Source of the DNA: CBDFHV01 sp965247705
Lineage (GTDB): Bacteria; Pseudomonadota; Alphaproteobacteria; Rhodospirillales; CAMCUA01
Assembly: GCA_965247705.1 (NCBI GenBank)
Contig: CBDFHV010000015.1
Span: 1 to 64,000 of the forward strand
Direction of reading: 5' to 3'
Length of the DNA: 64,000 nucleotides
Under the pieces are notes generated by a model that saw nothing but the letters and a program-made list of their open reading frames with translations, ran no database searches and had not been told where the DNA came from. Shown piece by piece: positions 19,554 to 28,032 of this stretch; the stretch's first letter is position 1; each line of letters begins with the position of its first letter. The position numbers and the translations under genes were made by a program.

Positions 19554-19817
19554 GTGGACTAAGTCAGACAGATGGTACCCATACGATCGCGTTTCCCGCT
19601 TCCTCGGCAGGAAGGGGCGCGCCGTCGATGCTGTCGCATCGACAAGGGTCCCTGACGCCCCGAGGAAGCGGGAAACGCGACCCGAAGGGCGGCCGACCGA
19701 GCCCCCCGGCGGCGTTGCGGGACGCTCGCGATGCGACAGCATCGCCGCGCGTCCCGCGCCTGGCCGGAGGAACTCGGTCGGTCGTCGTATGGGTACCATC
19801 TGTCTGACTTAGTCCAC
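19554..19817. mobile_element. MITE 2 with 33-bp perfect TIRs and nested hairpins (264 bp)
   Basis: Perfect inverted terminal repeats of 33 bp (19554-19586 and 19785-19817), outer sequence GTGGACTAAGTCAGACAGAT, flanked by TA at 19552-19553 and 19818-19819. Inside are a 20-bp perfect stem (19588-19607 with 19660-19679) capped by a palindrome (19624-19643), and a second domain closed by CCGACCGAG/CTCGGTCGG (19693-19701 with 19773-19781) with another cap near 19728-19745. The two caps are inverted copies of each other. No gene inside. It shares its left TA with MITE 1, and its right TA forms the stop codon of lptM. Confidence 0.85.
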
Positions 19818-19978
19818 TATTGAGTGGGATACTTCCGGGGATGGTCGCTGCCCGGCGGCGGCGTTGGCGCGGCCTTCTTGCCGCAGGCGACCAGACCCTG
19901 GGCAAGGGACAGCGTGACCAAGAGCGCAACAAGCACCTGCGTCCACCGGCGCCACGCCTGGCGGCGGCGGGCGCTCAC
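19817..19978 (-). CDS. lptM: LptM-like small lipoprotein
   Basis: A 53-residue lipoprotein. Basic N-terminus (SARRRQAWRRW), hydrophobic helix (VLVALLVTLSLAQGL), lipobox LVAC with lipidated Cys near residue 32, then CGKKAAPTPPPG and a terminal HPRKYP, the signature of the LptM/YifL family found next to argH and lysA. LptM assists LptD maturation at the outer membrane in enterobacteria. The GTG start at 19978 overlaps the argH stop (GTGA). The stop codon TAG is formed by the TA target duplication of MITE 2, so the last residues may have been altered by that insertion. Confidence 0.85.
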   Translation of the reverse strand: MSARRRQAWRRWTQVLVALLVTLSLAQGLVACGKKAAPTPPPGSDHPRKYPTQ

Positions 19979-21411
19979 GGCGCGCGCTCCAGGAAACGTT
20001 GCCGTGCCTCGGCCACCGCCGCGCGGACACGATCGGGGGCGGTGCCGCCGAAACTGATGCGGCTGTTGACCGACGCGTCGACGCCAAGCACGGAATAGAC
20101 CTCCTCCGTGATCGCCGGCTCCACCCCCCGCAGCGCCATCAAATCGAGCTCGGCGAGGTCGCAGCCCCGATCTTCGGCGATGCGAACGATGGCCCCGGTC
20201 ACGTGGTGGGCCCGCCGGAACGGCAAGCCCAGCCGGCGTACCAGCCAGTCGGCCAGGTCGGTGGCGGTGGGATGGCCCCGCGCCGCCATCGCCGCCATGC
20301 GCGCGGTGTCGAACCGCATGTCCCGTACCATGCCCGTCGTCGCCGCCAGGCAGAGCGCGACGGTGTCGGTGGCGTCGAACACGGGCTCCTTGTCTTCCTG
20401 CAGGTCCTTGCCGTAGGCCAGCGGCAGACCCTTGAGCACCACCAGAAGGCCCTGCAGAGCGCCGAAGACCCGACCGGCCTTGGCCCTGGCCAGTTCGGCG
20501 GCGTCCGGATTGCGTTTCTGGGGCATGATGGAACTGCCGGTGGAAAACGAGTCGGACAGGCGGGCGAAGCCGAACCCATCGCTGCACCACAGCACGATCT
20601 CTTCGGCCAGGCGCGACACGTGAGCCACGACCAGGCACAGGACGGCCAGATACTCGACCGCGAAGTCCCGGTCGGACACCGCATCGATGGAATTGGCCGC
20701 CGGGCGGTCGAAGCCCAGGGTGGCGGCGGTATCGACCCGGTCGATGGGAAAGGCGGTGCCGGCCAGGGCCGCCGCCCCCAGCGGACATTCGTTGAGCCGC
20801 GCCCGACAGTCCCGCGCCCGGCCGCGATCGCGGCCGAACATCTCCACATAGGCCAGCAGATGATGGCCGAGAGTCACCGGCTGGGCCACTTGAAGGTGGG
20901 TGAATCCGGGCATGATGGCGGCGGCATGCTCCTCGGCGCGGTCGATCAGGGCCGCCTGAAGGTCTTGCAGGGACTGGCCCAGGACATCCAGACTCTCACG
21001 AACCCACAGGCGCAGGTCCGTCGCTACCTGGTCGTTGCGGGAACGCGCGGTGTGCAGGCGCCCGGCGGCCTCCCCCACCAGTTCCGTCAGACGGGACTCC
21101 ACGTTCATGTGAATGTCCTCGAGGGACGCCTTGAAGGCAAACTTCCCGCTCGCCATTTCCCCGAGAACCCGGTCCAGCCCATCGGCGATGGCGGCGCCAT
21201 CGGCCGGCGACAGGATGCCCTGACGGACCAGCATGGCGGCGTGGGCCTTTGAGCCGGCGATGTCGTGGGCGTATAGTCGCTTGTCGAAATCGATGGAGGC
21301 GTTGATGGCCTCCATGATGGCCGATGGCCCAGCGGCGAAGCGCCCGCCCCAGATCGCGCTGGCCGAAGGCGTGGGTTCGCTGTCGATGTCGTGTTGCGGA
21401 GCGTCCGTCAT
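19975..21411 (-). CDS. argH: Argininosuccinate lyase
   Basis: Splits argininosuccinate to arginine and fumarate, the last step of arginine synthesis. The 478-residue protein starts MTDAPQHD at 21411; upstream in-frame residues would overlap the divergent gene and lack similarity. Family motifs: WGGRFAAGPS near residue 19, HTARSRNDQVATDLRLW near residue 120, GFTHLQVAQPVTLGHH near residue 170, and the signature GSSIMPQKRNPD near residue 292 with the catalytic loop serine. Followed by coupled lptM. The tlpA-like gene is divergent, starting only 24 bp away. Confidence 0.95.
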   Translation of the reverse strand: MTDAPQHDIDSEPTPSASAIWGGRFAAGPSAIMEAINASIDFDKRLYAHDIAGSKAHAAMLVRQGILSPADGAAIADGLDRVLGEMASGKFAFKASLEDIHMNVESRLTELVGEAAGRLHTARSRNDQVATDLRLWVRESLDVLGQSLQDLQAALIDRAEEHAAAIMPGFTHLQVAQPVTLGHHLLAYVEMFGRDRGRARDCRARLNECPLGAAALAGTAFPIDRVDTAATLGFDRPAANSIDAVSDRDFAVEYLAVLCLVVAHVSRLAEEIVLWCSDGFGFARLSDSFSTGSSIMPQKRNPDAAELARAKAGRVFGALQGLLVVLKGLPLAYGKDLQEDKEPVFDATDTVALCLAATTGMVRDMRFDTARMAAMAARGHPTATDLADWLVRRLGLPFRRAHHVTGAIVRIAEDRGCDLAELDLMALRGVEPAITEEVYSVLGVDASVNSRISFGGTAPDRVRAAVAEARQRFLERAP

Positions 21412-21435
21412 CTGGTACCCGGAGCACGCGGTTGC

Positions 21436-22035
21436 ATGGACATGATCATGACGCGGACGATCCTTGTCGCGATGGCGGTTTCCTTGGCGGCAGCGGCCAT
21501 TGTGGGCATATCCCCGGGCCATTCAAGGGCGGATGGGAATGCTTGCGCGGCACTGCCGGCGGTGGTGGAGAACTTCGAGCCGACGCCCGACGCGCCGGCG
21601 GCGCCCGACGTCGCCTTCTTCGAGGACGGCGAGACCGCCCGTACCCTGGCCGACTACCGGGGCCGCGGCGTTATCCTCAATTTCTGGGCCACCTGGTGTG
21701 CGCCCTGCGTCCGCGAACTGCCGGACCTGGACCGGCTGCGGGCGAACCTGGCCGACCACGACATCGACGTGATCGCCGTCTCCGAGGACCGGCGCGGCGT
21801 CGACGCGGTGACGCGCTTCTACAAGAAGGCGGAAATCGGCAACTTTCCGGTGCTGATGGATAAGCGCGGCGCGCTGCAGCGTCAGGTGAAGGTGAGGGGC
21901 CTGCCGACGACCATCCTTTACGATCCTTCGGGCAAGGAACTGGGACGGGTCGTGGGCATCGCCGAGTGGATGGCGCCGCCCGTAATCGACGCCCTTCGCG
22001 CTTGCCTGGGTACCCCGACAATCGGCGCCAGCTGA
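21436..22035 (+). CDS. TlpA-like thiol:disulfide interchange protein
   Basis: A 199-residue periplasmic thioredoxin-like protein. The N-terminal signal peptide or anchor is TRTILVAMAVSLAAAAIVGI. The active site is FWATWCAPCVRELPDL near residue 90 with the WCAPC redox pair, and the cis-proline follows in RGLPTTILYDPSGKE. This matches TlpA/ResA reductants used in cytochrome c or other periplasmic thiol maturation. The start at 21436 is the first ATG close to the signal peptide. It lies divergent from argH with a very short shared control region and leads a four-gene operon. Confidence 0.9.
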   Translation: MDMIMTRTILVAMAVSLAAAAIVGISPGHSRADGNACAALPAVVENFEPTPDAPAAPDVAFFEDGETARTLADYRGRGVILNFWATWCAPCVRELPDLDRLRANLADHDIDVIAVSEDRRGVDAVTRFYKKAEIGNFPVLMDKRGALQRQVKVRGLPTTILYDPSGKELGRVVGIAEWMAPPVIDALRACLGTPTIGAS

Positions 22036-22055
22036 CACGAGCATCCTCCGCCGTG

Positions 22056-23051
22056 ATGACCAACCGCCTGCGCCTGGCCACCTTCAACCTGGAGAATCTG
22101 GACGACGAGTCTCGCGGAACGGACTTTTCCGGACGCTTGAGGCTGTTGCGTCCCCAGTTGCAGCGGATTCGCGCCGATGTCCTGTGCCTCCAGGAGGTCA
22201 ACGGTCAAAATGTCGCTTCGGACAAGCCACGGGTGCTGCGGGCGCTCGACCGGCTCCTCGACGAATCGCCCTACGCCGATTACCATCGAGTTGTGACCCT
22301 CAATGCCAAGGGGGAAGGACCCCGCGACCGTCACAATCTGGTCATCGTCAGCCGCTTTCCCATCGTCGAGCATGCCCAGCTGCAAAACGACCTGATCGAA
22401 CCGCCCCGCTACCGGCCGGCGACCGCCCGCCCCCGGGACCCGCGCGCCCAGCCCGTGACCTGGGATCGGCCCTGTCTGCATGGGGTGATCGCCCTGGACG
22501 GCCGCTACAACTGCCATGTCGTCAACCTCCACCTCAAGGCACCGCGCGCCGTGCTGGTGGCCGGACACAAGCATCGGGGCGGCCGGTGGGACAATATGTC
22601 CGCCTGGGCCGAGGGCTATTTCCTGGCGGCGGTCAAGCGGGCCGGGCAAGCGCTGGAGGCGCGTTTGCTCATCGACAGGCTGATTGACCGGGAACCGGAC
22701 GCCAAGATCGCGGTCGTTGGCGACTATAACGCGACCGAGAACGAGGTCCCCTTGCGCCTGCTGCAGGGAGACGAGGAATACGCCGGAAACCCGGACCTGG
22801 CCTGCCGCCGCCTGGTCGCCCTGGAACGGGGAGCGCCCCAGTCCCGCCGATTTTCCGTCATCCATGGCGGCCGGCCAAGCCTGGTGGACCACATTCTGGT
22901 GTCGCAAGCCCTCCTTGGCTGGTTCCGCCACCTGGAAATTCACAACGAGTTCCTGGGCGACGAACTGGCGACGCCGCTGGCCGTCCCCGGCGCCCTGGAG
23001 TCGTTCCACGCCCCATTGGTGGCCGAATTCGCACTGCCGGAGGCGGCGTGA
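22056..23051 (+). CDS. Endonuclease/exonuclease/phosphatase family protein
   Basis: A 331-residue DNase I-like protein. LATFNLENLDDES at residues 7-19 supplies the Asn, CLQEVNGQ near residue 48 the Glu, HLKAPR near residue 164 the His, and VVGDYNATENEVPL near residue 219 the Asp-x-Asn. HGGRPSLVDHILVSQ and a final HAPLVAEF complete the fold. It lacks a clear signal peptide. It starts at ATG 22056 (an adjacent GTG is also possible), 20 bp after the tlpA-like gene, and its stop overlaps the next gene (TGATG), so it is co-translated. Substrate unknown. Confidence 0.87.
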   Translation: MTNRLRLATFNLENLDDESRGTDFSGRLRLLRPQLQRIRADVLCLQEVNGQNVASDKPRVLRALDRLLDESPYADYHRVVTLNAKGEGPRDRHNLVIVSRFPIVEHAQLQNDLIEPPRYRPATARPRDPRAQPVTWDRPCLHGVIALDGRYNCHVVNLHLKAPRAVLVAGHKHRGGRWDNMSAWAEGYFLAAVKRAGQALEARLLIDRLIDREPDAKIAVVGDYNATENEVPLRLLQGDEEYAGNPDLACRRLVALERGAPQSRRFSVIHGGRPSLVDHILVSQALLGWFRHLEIHNEFLGDELATPLAVPGALESFHAPLVAEFALPEAA

Positions 23052-24082
23052 TGTCGCCTGTCGCGCCCACCAAAGATCAGTTCGCCGGCGCCCTCGTCGG
23101 GCAGGCCTTGGGCGATGCCCTGGGATTTATCGTCGAGGGCCATCCGCCGGACGTCTGCCGTGCCTACGTGGATGACGTGCTGCGCACGGGACGGGGCGGA
23201 CGGGGCCGGCGGGGCGGACTTCCCGTCGGCCAGTACTCGGATGATACGCAGTTGGCGCGAGAAATTCTGATCAGCTTCGTGGAACTGGGCGATTTCGAAC
23301 CGGCCGACCTGGCGCAACGCATCGCCGCCATATTCTCCGAGGGACGAATCGTCGGACGGGGTCAGTCCACGTCCGCCGCGGCCACGCGCCTTGCCGCCGG
23401 GGTCCCCTGGCAGGATGCCGGGACGCCGCCCCCGTCGGCGGGAAACGGCAGCGCCATGCGGGCCGGCCCCATCGGGCTATTATATTTCGATGACCATGAC
23501 CGGCTCGCCGCGGCCGCCCACGACCAGAGCCGCATGACCCACGCCGACCTTCGCTGCTCGGCGGGGTCGGTCGCCATCGCGGGCGCCGTCGCGCTGGCGA
23601 TGACTTTGCCCCAATTCGAGCCCGAGGCGGTCGCCGACACGCTTTCGCCCCTAGTCGCGGAATTCGATCCCCCGTGCGCGGCGCTCTTGGCCCATCTCGC
23701 GGATTGGATTGAACTGCGACCAGATCAGGCAGTGCAGGAAATCGGGGCGTCGGGGTTCCCCGAGGGATACGTTCGGGTATGGCCGGGAATTTCCCCCTAT
23801 GTGATTCCGACCATCCTGTGGAGCCTCTATTCGGCCCTGCGAACGCCGGACGATTATTGGGAAGCGGTGTGCACGGCCATCGCCGTCGGCGGCGACGTGG
23901 ACACGACGGCCGCCATAACCGGCGCCATCGTCGGCGCCCGTCTGGGCGCCGACGCCCTGCCGCGGGATGTGGCCCGCACGGTCAACGACCAGGGCACCTG
24001 GGGCCATGACGACCTGGTGGCGCTGGCCCATCGGACCTGGGAGATCAAGACCCACGGCGCACCCGCCGCCGCCACAACATGA
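23051..24082 (+). CDS. ADP-ribosylglycohydrolase family protein
   Basis: A 343-residue DraG-like hydrolase that removes ADP-ribose from a target protein or small molecule. The two-magnesium site is present: YSDDTQLAREI near residue 61 and GGDVDTTAAITGAIVGA near residue 280 (GDxDTxxxxxG), with the N-terminal GALVGQALGDALG helix at residues 12-24. All key metal-binding acidic residues are retained, so activity is expected. The ATG overlaps the upstream stop by one base. The target cannot be inferred, as no ADP-ribosyltransferase is visible nearby. Confidence 0.9.
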   Translation: MSPVAPTKDQFAGALVGQALGDALGFIVEGHPPDVCRAYVDDVLRTGRGGRGRRGGLPVGQYSDDTQLAREILISFVELGDFEPADLAQRIAAIFSEGRIVGRGQSTSAAATRLAAGVPWQDAGTPPPSAGNGSAMRAGPIGLLYFDDHDRLAAAAHDQSRMTHADLRCSAGSVAIAGAVALAMTLPQFEPEAVADTLSPLVAEFDPPCAALLAHLADWIELRPDQAVQEIGASGFPEGYVRVWPGISPYVIPTILWSLYSALRTPDDYWEAVCTAIAVGGDVDTTAAITGAIVGARLGADALPRDVARTVNDQGTWGHDDLVALAHRTWEIKTHGAPAAATT

Positions 24083-24381
24083 GACGCGCCGGCGCGCTGC
24101 TGTTCGCGGCCGGCCTCGCGGCCTGCGCCGACCCTGGACCGTGGCAGCGGGCGGAAACCGATGCCGAAACGGTCAAGACCGACACCGCGCTCTGCCGCCG
24201 TCAAGCGGCCCGCGACGCCGAACGGGAAGCGCTGATTCACGGCCGCAACACCGCCCAAGTGCTCCCCGGCCAGGGGCGGACAGCCGAAGGCATGCTGAAC
24301 CGCCTGTCGATGCGGGACTTCGAGAAGGACCGCCTTCGACAGTGCATGGTGGCGCTCGGCTATCGTCGCGGCGGGCGTTGA
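24079..24381 (+). CDS. Small lipoprotein, uncharacterised
   Basis: A 100-residue protein with a lipoprotein signal: MRRAGALLFAAGLAACADPG, lipobox LAAC with Cys at about 16. The mature part is highly charged, with two further cysteines (LCRRQ, RQCMVALGYRR), and a C-terminal CMVALGYRRGGR motif common in small periplasmic lipoproteins of proteobacteria. The start overlaps the ADP-ribosylglycohydrolase stop (ATGA), so it is the last gene of the tlpA operon. Function unknown. Confidence 0.72.
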   Translation: MRRAGALLFAAGLAACADPGPWQRAETDAETVKTDTALCRRQAARDAEREALIHGRNTAQVLPGQGRTAEGMLNRLSMRDFEKDRLRQCMVALGYRRGGR

Positions 24382-24393
24382 GAGGGAGGCCCC

Positions 24394-24708
24394 CTATCGA
24401 CGCCCCGTCAGACTCCAATTGAAGTGGAGCGTGCTCGCTTCCACCGGATCGAAGACGGGGTAGCCGGAATCACTCACCCGGCGGATCTCGCCGCGGTGGA
24501 TTCCGATATCCGCGAGCATGTGGTCGCTCAGATCGGACAGGGTCCGATACAGGCGCCGGCGCAGATAGAGGCGCACCAGGGGCGCGATCAGATATCGGTA
24601 AAGCCCGGTGCCAAGTCCGCTAAAGGCGGTCGCCGGGACGACGCGGGATGCGACAGCTTCGAATGCCATAGTCCAGGTATCCTTCGTGATCCGTAACGTG
24701 GTTGACAT
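24394..24708 (-). CDS. DUF1127 domain protein
   Basis: A 104-residue protein whose C-terminal half is the DUF1127 module: LRRRLYRTLSDLSDHMLADIGIHRGEIRRV (about residues 45-75), an arginine-rich helix pair found in many small alphaproteobacterial proteins, some acting in RNA or stress regulation. The ATG at 24708 has a GGGGAG ribosome site just upstream. A tail of about 28 residues follows the module. Only 12 bp separate it from the convergent lipoprotein gene. Confidence 0.85.
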   Translation of the reverse strand: MSTTLRITKDTWTMAFEAVASRVVPATAFSGLGTGLYRYLIAPLVRLYLRRRLYRTLSDLSDHMLADIGIHRGEIRRVSDSGYPVFDPVEASTLHFNWSLTGRR

Positions 24709-24921
24709 GCTCCCCACCCACACCCGTCTGCGGATCACGATGTGGCGTACAATGTTCCATTTTGAAAGTGCGAATGTTGCATTGCAGCAATGCAGTGCGC
24801 GCATGACGAAAGGTCGCCGCCGAAGCATCCCGGTCCACGGCCGATTGCGCCTTGTCAGGTTCGCCGGCGCCTCTTAGCTTCGTCCGCCAGGGGACGGTGA
24901 TACGGGGAAGGGATCGAAGCC
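24709..24921. other. Divergent control region of DUF1127 and aminopeptidase P genes
   Basis: 213 bp between divergently transcribed genes, with a locally AT-richer patch (about 24740-24790). No promoter consensus assigned with confidence. A strong ribosome site (GGGAAGGGA, 24904-24912) precedes the aminopeptidase start. Confidence 0.5.
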
Positions 24922-26961
24922 ATGGCGAATAAAACGCGGACGGGTCGCGCCCGACCATCGGCGCGCGGCGTCGCGACGGGAAACGGCGGCGGCCTTCCCC
25001 TGTCCATGGGCCAGGCCCGATCCCTTGTCGAGGGTGTGGTGGCAGCGCCGGAGGGCCATGACCCCGAGGCCTGGATGAGATTGGTCGCGCCGCGGCCGAG
25101 CCGTAATCTCAAATCGGTCCTCAAGCGGCTCTACGACGAGGCTTCGGCCCGCCAGAGCAGCGAACCGGATGCAGCGGAACGACTGACCCTGTTGCGGCGT
25201 GAACTGGCTCGGCGCCGTCTCGACGGCTTCATCGTTCCCCGGGCCGACGAGCATCAGGGCGAGTACGTACCGGCGCGGGCCATGCGCCTCGCCTGGCTGA
25301 CCGGCTTCAGCGGTTCGGCGGGACTGGCCATTGTGCTGCGGGACAAAGCCGCCATGTTCGTGGATGGCCGCTATACCTTGCAAGTTCGCGGCCAGGTGGA
25401 CGGGCGACTGTTCGACTATCGCCATATCACCGATCAACCAGCGACCGCCTGGATCGCCGACAGCCTGCGGCCCGGCGGCCGCCTGGGCTACGATCCGTGG
25501 CTGCATACGGAATCCCATGTCGCCATACTTGCCGCCGCCTGCAAACGGGCGGGCGGGCGGCTGGTGGCCTGTGCCGACAACCCGCTCGATGCGGTGTGGA
25601 CAGCTCAGCCGCCGCAACCCCTGTCGCCCGTGGTACCGCATCCCCAGCGCTATGCGGGCAGAACCTCGGCCCGCAAGCGCATGGAGGCGGCGGAGAGCCT
25701 TCTCGAAGCCAAGGCCGACGGGGCGGTGATTTCGGCCTCCGATTCCATCGCTTGGCTACTGAACGTGCGCGGCGGCGACGTGCCCTGCACGCCGCTGCCC
25801 CTGTCTTTCGCGGTGCTTCACGCCGATGCCAGCGTCGATTGGTTCGTGGACAGTCGGAAGTTGGCCCCGGGGCTGGACCGCCACCTGGGCAACGCGGTGC
25901 GGGTGCGGGCGCCATCGGATTTGGGTCCGGTGATCGACCGCCTGGGCAAAGCCGCCAAGATGTTGCGCATGGACCCCCACGCCGCCCCCGCCTGGCTGGG
26001 CCAGCGGGCCCGCAAGGCGGGCGCCCGGATCGACCGGGGACCCGATCCCTGCCAGATGCCCAAGGCCTGCAAGAACGCGGTCGAACTGAAGGGAACGCGA
26101 ACGGCCCACCGACGGGACGGAGCGGCGCTGACCCGCTTCCTGCATTGGCTGTCGGCGACCGCGTCCCAGGGTGGCCTGACCGAGCTGACCGCGGCCGAGC
26201 GCCTGCGCGCTTTCCGCGCCGAGGACAAGCTGTTCCGGGGACCGAGCTTTTCCACCATCTCCGGCGCCGGGCCCAATGGGGCCATTGTCCACTACCGGGT
26301 CACCGAAGAGACCAACCGGGGAATCGACAAGGGATCCTTGTACCTGGTCGATTCCGGCGGCCAGTATCTGGACGGCACCACCGACGTCACCCGGACCATT
26401 GCCATTGGCAAGCCCACGGCCGAAATGCGGCAGCGTTTCACCCGCGTGCTCAAGGGCCATATCGCCATCGCCACGGCCCGCTTTCCCAAGGGCACCACCG
26501 GCTCTCAGCTCGATGCCCTGGCCCGCATGGCCTTGTGGCAAGCGGGGCTGGATTTCGACCACGGCACGGGGCACGGGGTGGGCAGCTACCTGGCCGTCCA
26601 CGAGGGACCCCAGCGCATCGCCAAGGGCAGTAGCGGTGTCGCCCTCAGACCCGGCATGATCCTGTCCAACGAGCCCGGCTACTACAAGACCGGGGCCTAT
26701 GGCATGCGCATGGAGAACCTTGAGATTGTGGTTCCCGCAAATATCGACGGCGAAGGGGGCCGCGAATTCTACGCCTTCGAGGCCCTGACCATCGCCCCCG
26801 TGGACCTGACCCTGGTCGAGCCCGGGCTGATGACCGCGGAAGAACTCCAGTGGCTCGACGCCTACCACGCCCGGGTGCGCAAGACCCTGACCCCGCTGCT
26901 GGACAAGGCCACTGCCCGGTGGCTGAAAGCGGCGACCGCGCCCGTTGGCGCCCGCCGGTGA
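24922..26961 (+). CDS. Aminopeptidase P family protein (M24B), long form
   Basis: A 679-residue Xaa-Pro aminopeptidase, hydrolysing N-terminal residues before proline. Two creatinase-type N-domains (from about residue 90 and 240) precede the catalytic domain. All metal ligands are visible: DSGGQYLDGTTDVTRT near residue 475 (two Asp), GTGHGVGSYLAVHEGP near 550 (His), NEPGYY near 590 (Glu) and YAFEALTIAP near 620 (Glu). The family is usually about 600 residues. Here about 80 extra residues precede the first domain, and the ATG at 24922 has a good ribosome site, so the extension appears real. The APH-type gene follows 29 bp downstream. Confidence 0.93.
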   Translation: MANKTRTGRARPSARGVATGNGGGLPLSMGQARSLVEGVVAAPEGHDPEAWMRLVAPRPSRNLKSVLKRLYDEASARQSSEPDAAERLTLLRRELARRRLDGFIVPRADEHQGEYVPARAMRLAWLTGFSGSAGLAIVLRDKAAMFVDGRYTLQVRGQVDGRLFDYRHITDQPATAWIADSLRPGGRLGYDPWLHTESHVAILAAACKRAGGRLVACADNPLDAVWTAQPPQPLSPVVPHPQRYAGRTSARKRMEAAESLLEAKADGAVISASDSIAWLLNVRGGDVPCTPLPLSFAVLHADASVDWFVDSRKLAPGLDRHLGNAVRVRAPSDLGPVIDRLGKAAKMLRMDPHAAPAWLGQRARKAGARIDRGPDPCQMPKACKNAVELKGTRTAHRRDGAALTRFLHWLSATASQGGLTELTAAERLRAFRAEDKLFRGPSFSTISGAGPNGAIVHYRVTEETNRGIDKGSLYLVDSGGQYLDGTTDVTRTIAIGKPTAEMRQRFTRVLKGHIAIATARFPKGTTGSQLDALARMALWQAGLDFDHGTGHGVGSYLAVHEGPQRIAKGSSGVALRPGMILSNEPGYYKTGAYGMRMENLEIVVPANIDGEGGREFYAFEALTIAPVDLTLVEPGLMTAEELQWLDAYHARVRKTLTPLLDKATARWLKAATAPVGARR

Positions 26962-26990
26962 GGCCCGCCGATACCCGTTGACGGACGCCC

Positions 26991-28007
26991 GTGCGCCAGA
27001 ACATCGACAAGCTTGAACGGTTCCTCGCCGCGGCCGCCGGCGCGCGGAGGGTCACGGTGACGGCGCTTGAGCCCCTGGAAGGCGGCGCGGTGCAGGAGAA
27101 CTGGCGCCTGGATCTGGCGGTGGACGGCGGTGCCCACCACGGCGACCTGGCGACCGTCCTCAGACGGGATGCCGCCACGAAATTACCCGAAAGCTGGGAC
27201 CGGCCGCGGGAGTTCGCGATCCAGCGCCGTGCCCACGCGGCAGGGGTGTGCACGCCTGAGCCTTTGTGGTGCTGTTCCGAAGCGAGCGTCATCGGCCGGC
27301 CCTTCTTCGTCACCCGGCACCGGCCCGGAGTGGCCGACCGCTTCGCCATCGTCGCTGACCCGGAACTGGCGCCGGACCGGCTCGGCCTGACCCACAGACT
27401 GGGCGCCGAACTGGCCCGCATTCACGCTATCCGGCCGCCCTGTCCCCCGTTGGACTTCCTGCCCGTCCCGGAACCGAGCCCGGCACGGGCCTTGGTGGCG
27501 CGCTACCGGGACTCCATCGACCGCCTGGACCGGCCTTATCCGGGACTAGAACAGGGTCTTGCATGGCTGGAACAGCACGCGCCGCCACTACCGGCCGAGG
27601 GCCTCGTCCTCTGTCACAACGACTTTCGCAGCGGCAACTATCTGGTGGACGAGACCGGCCTGACCGCCGTTCTTGACTGGGAGTTCGCCGGCTGGGGCGA
27701 TGCCGATGCCGACATCGGCTGGTTCTGCGCCCGCTGCTGGCGAAGCGGCGAGGACCATCTCGAGGCCGGCGGCGTCGGCGGCCGGGACGACTTCTACGCC
27801 GCCTACGAGGCCGCCTCCGGCCGCGCGATCGCCCGGGACGCGGTCGCTTATTGGGAAGTCATGGCGCACGTCCGCTGGGCCACCATCGCCGCCCAGCAAC
27901 TGGCCCGCCATGGGCCGGCGGACCACCTCCCACCGGTGCTCGAAAACCTCGTCGCCCTGGTGCCGGCGCTGGAACGGGACATCCTGCGGATGACGGCGGC
28001 GGCCTGA
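26991..28007 (+). CDS. Aminoglycoside phosphotransferase (APH)-type kinase
   Basis: A 338-residue protein of the APH/choline kinase fold. The Brenner motif LCHNDFRSGNYLV (about residue 204-216) provides the catalytic Asp and Asn, and the metal-binding DWEFAGWGDADADIGWF (about residue 226-242) follows. The nucleotide loop near the N-terminus is weakly conserved. These proteins phosphorylate small alcohols or antibiotics. In alphaproteobacteria they frequently accompany CoA or acyl-CoA dehydrogenase genes, which are absent here. The start is GTG 26991, 29 bp after the aminopeptidase. It ends 25 bp before a convergent gene. Confidence 0.85.
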   Translation: MRQNIDKLERFLAAAAGARRVTVTALEPLEGGAVQENWRLDLAVDGGAHHGDLATVLRRDAATKLPESWDRPREFAIQRRAHAAGVCTPEPLWCCSEASVIGRPFFVTRHRPGVADRFAIVADPELAPDRLGLTHRLGAELARIHAIRPPCPPLDFLPVPEPSPARALVARYRDSIDRLDRPYPGLEQGLAWLEQHAPPLPAEGLVLCHNDFRSGNYLVDETGLTAVLDWEFAGWGDADADIGWFCARCWRSGEDHLEAGGVGGRDDFYAAYEAASGRAIARDAVAYWEVMAHVRWATIAAQQLARHGPADHLPPVLENLVALVPALERDILRMTAAA

Positions 28008-28032
28008 CGCGCCGGCAATTGTTGCGAGTGAG

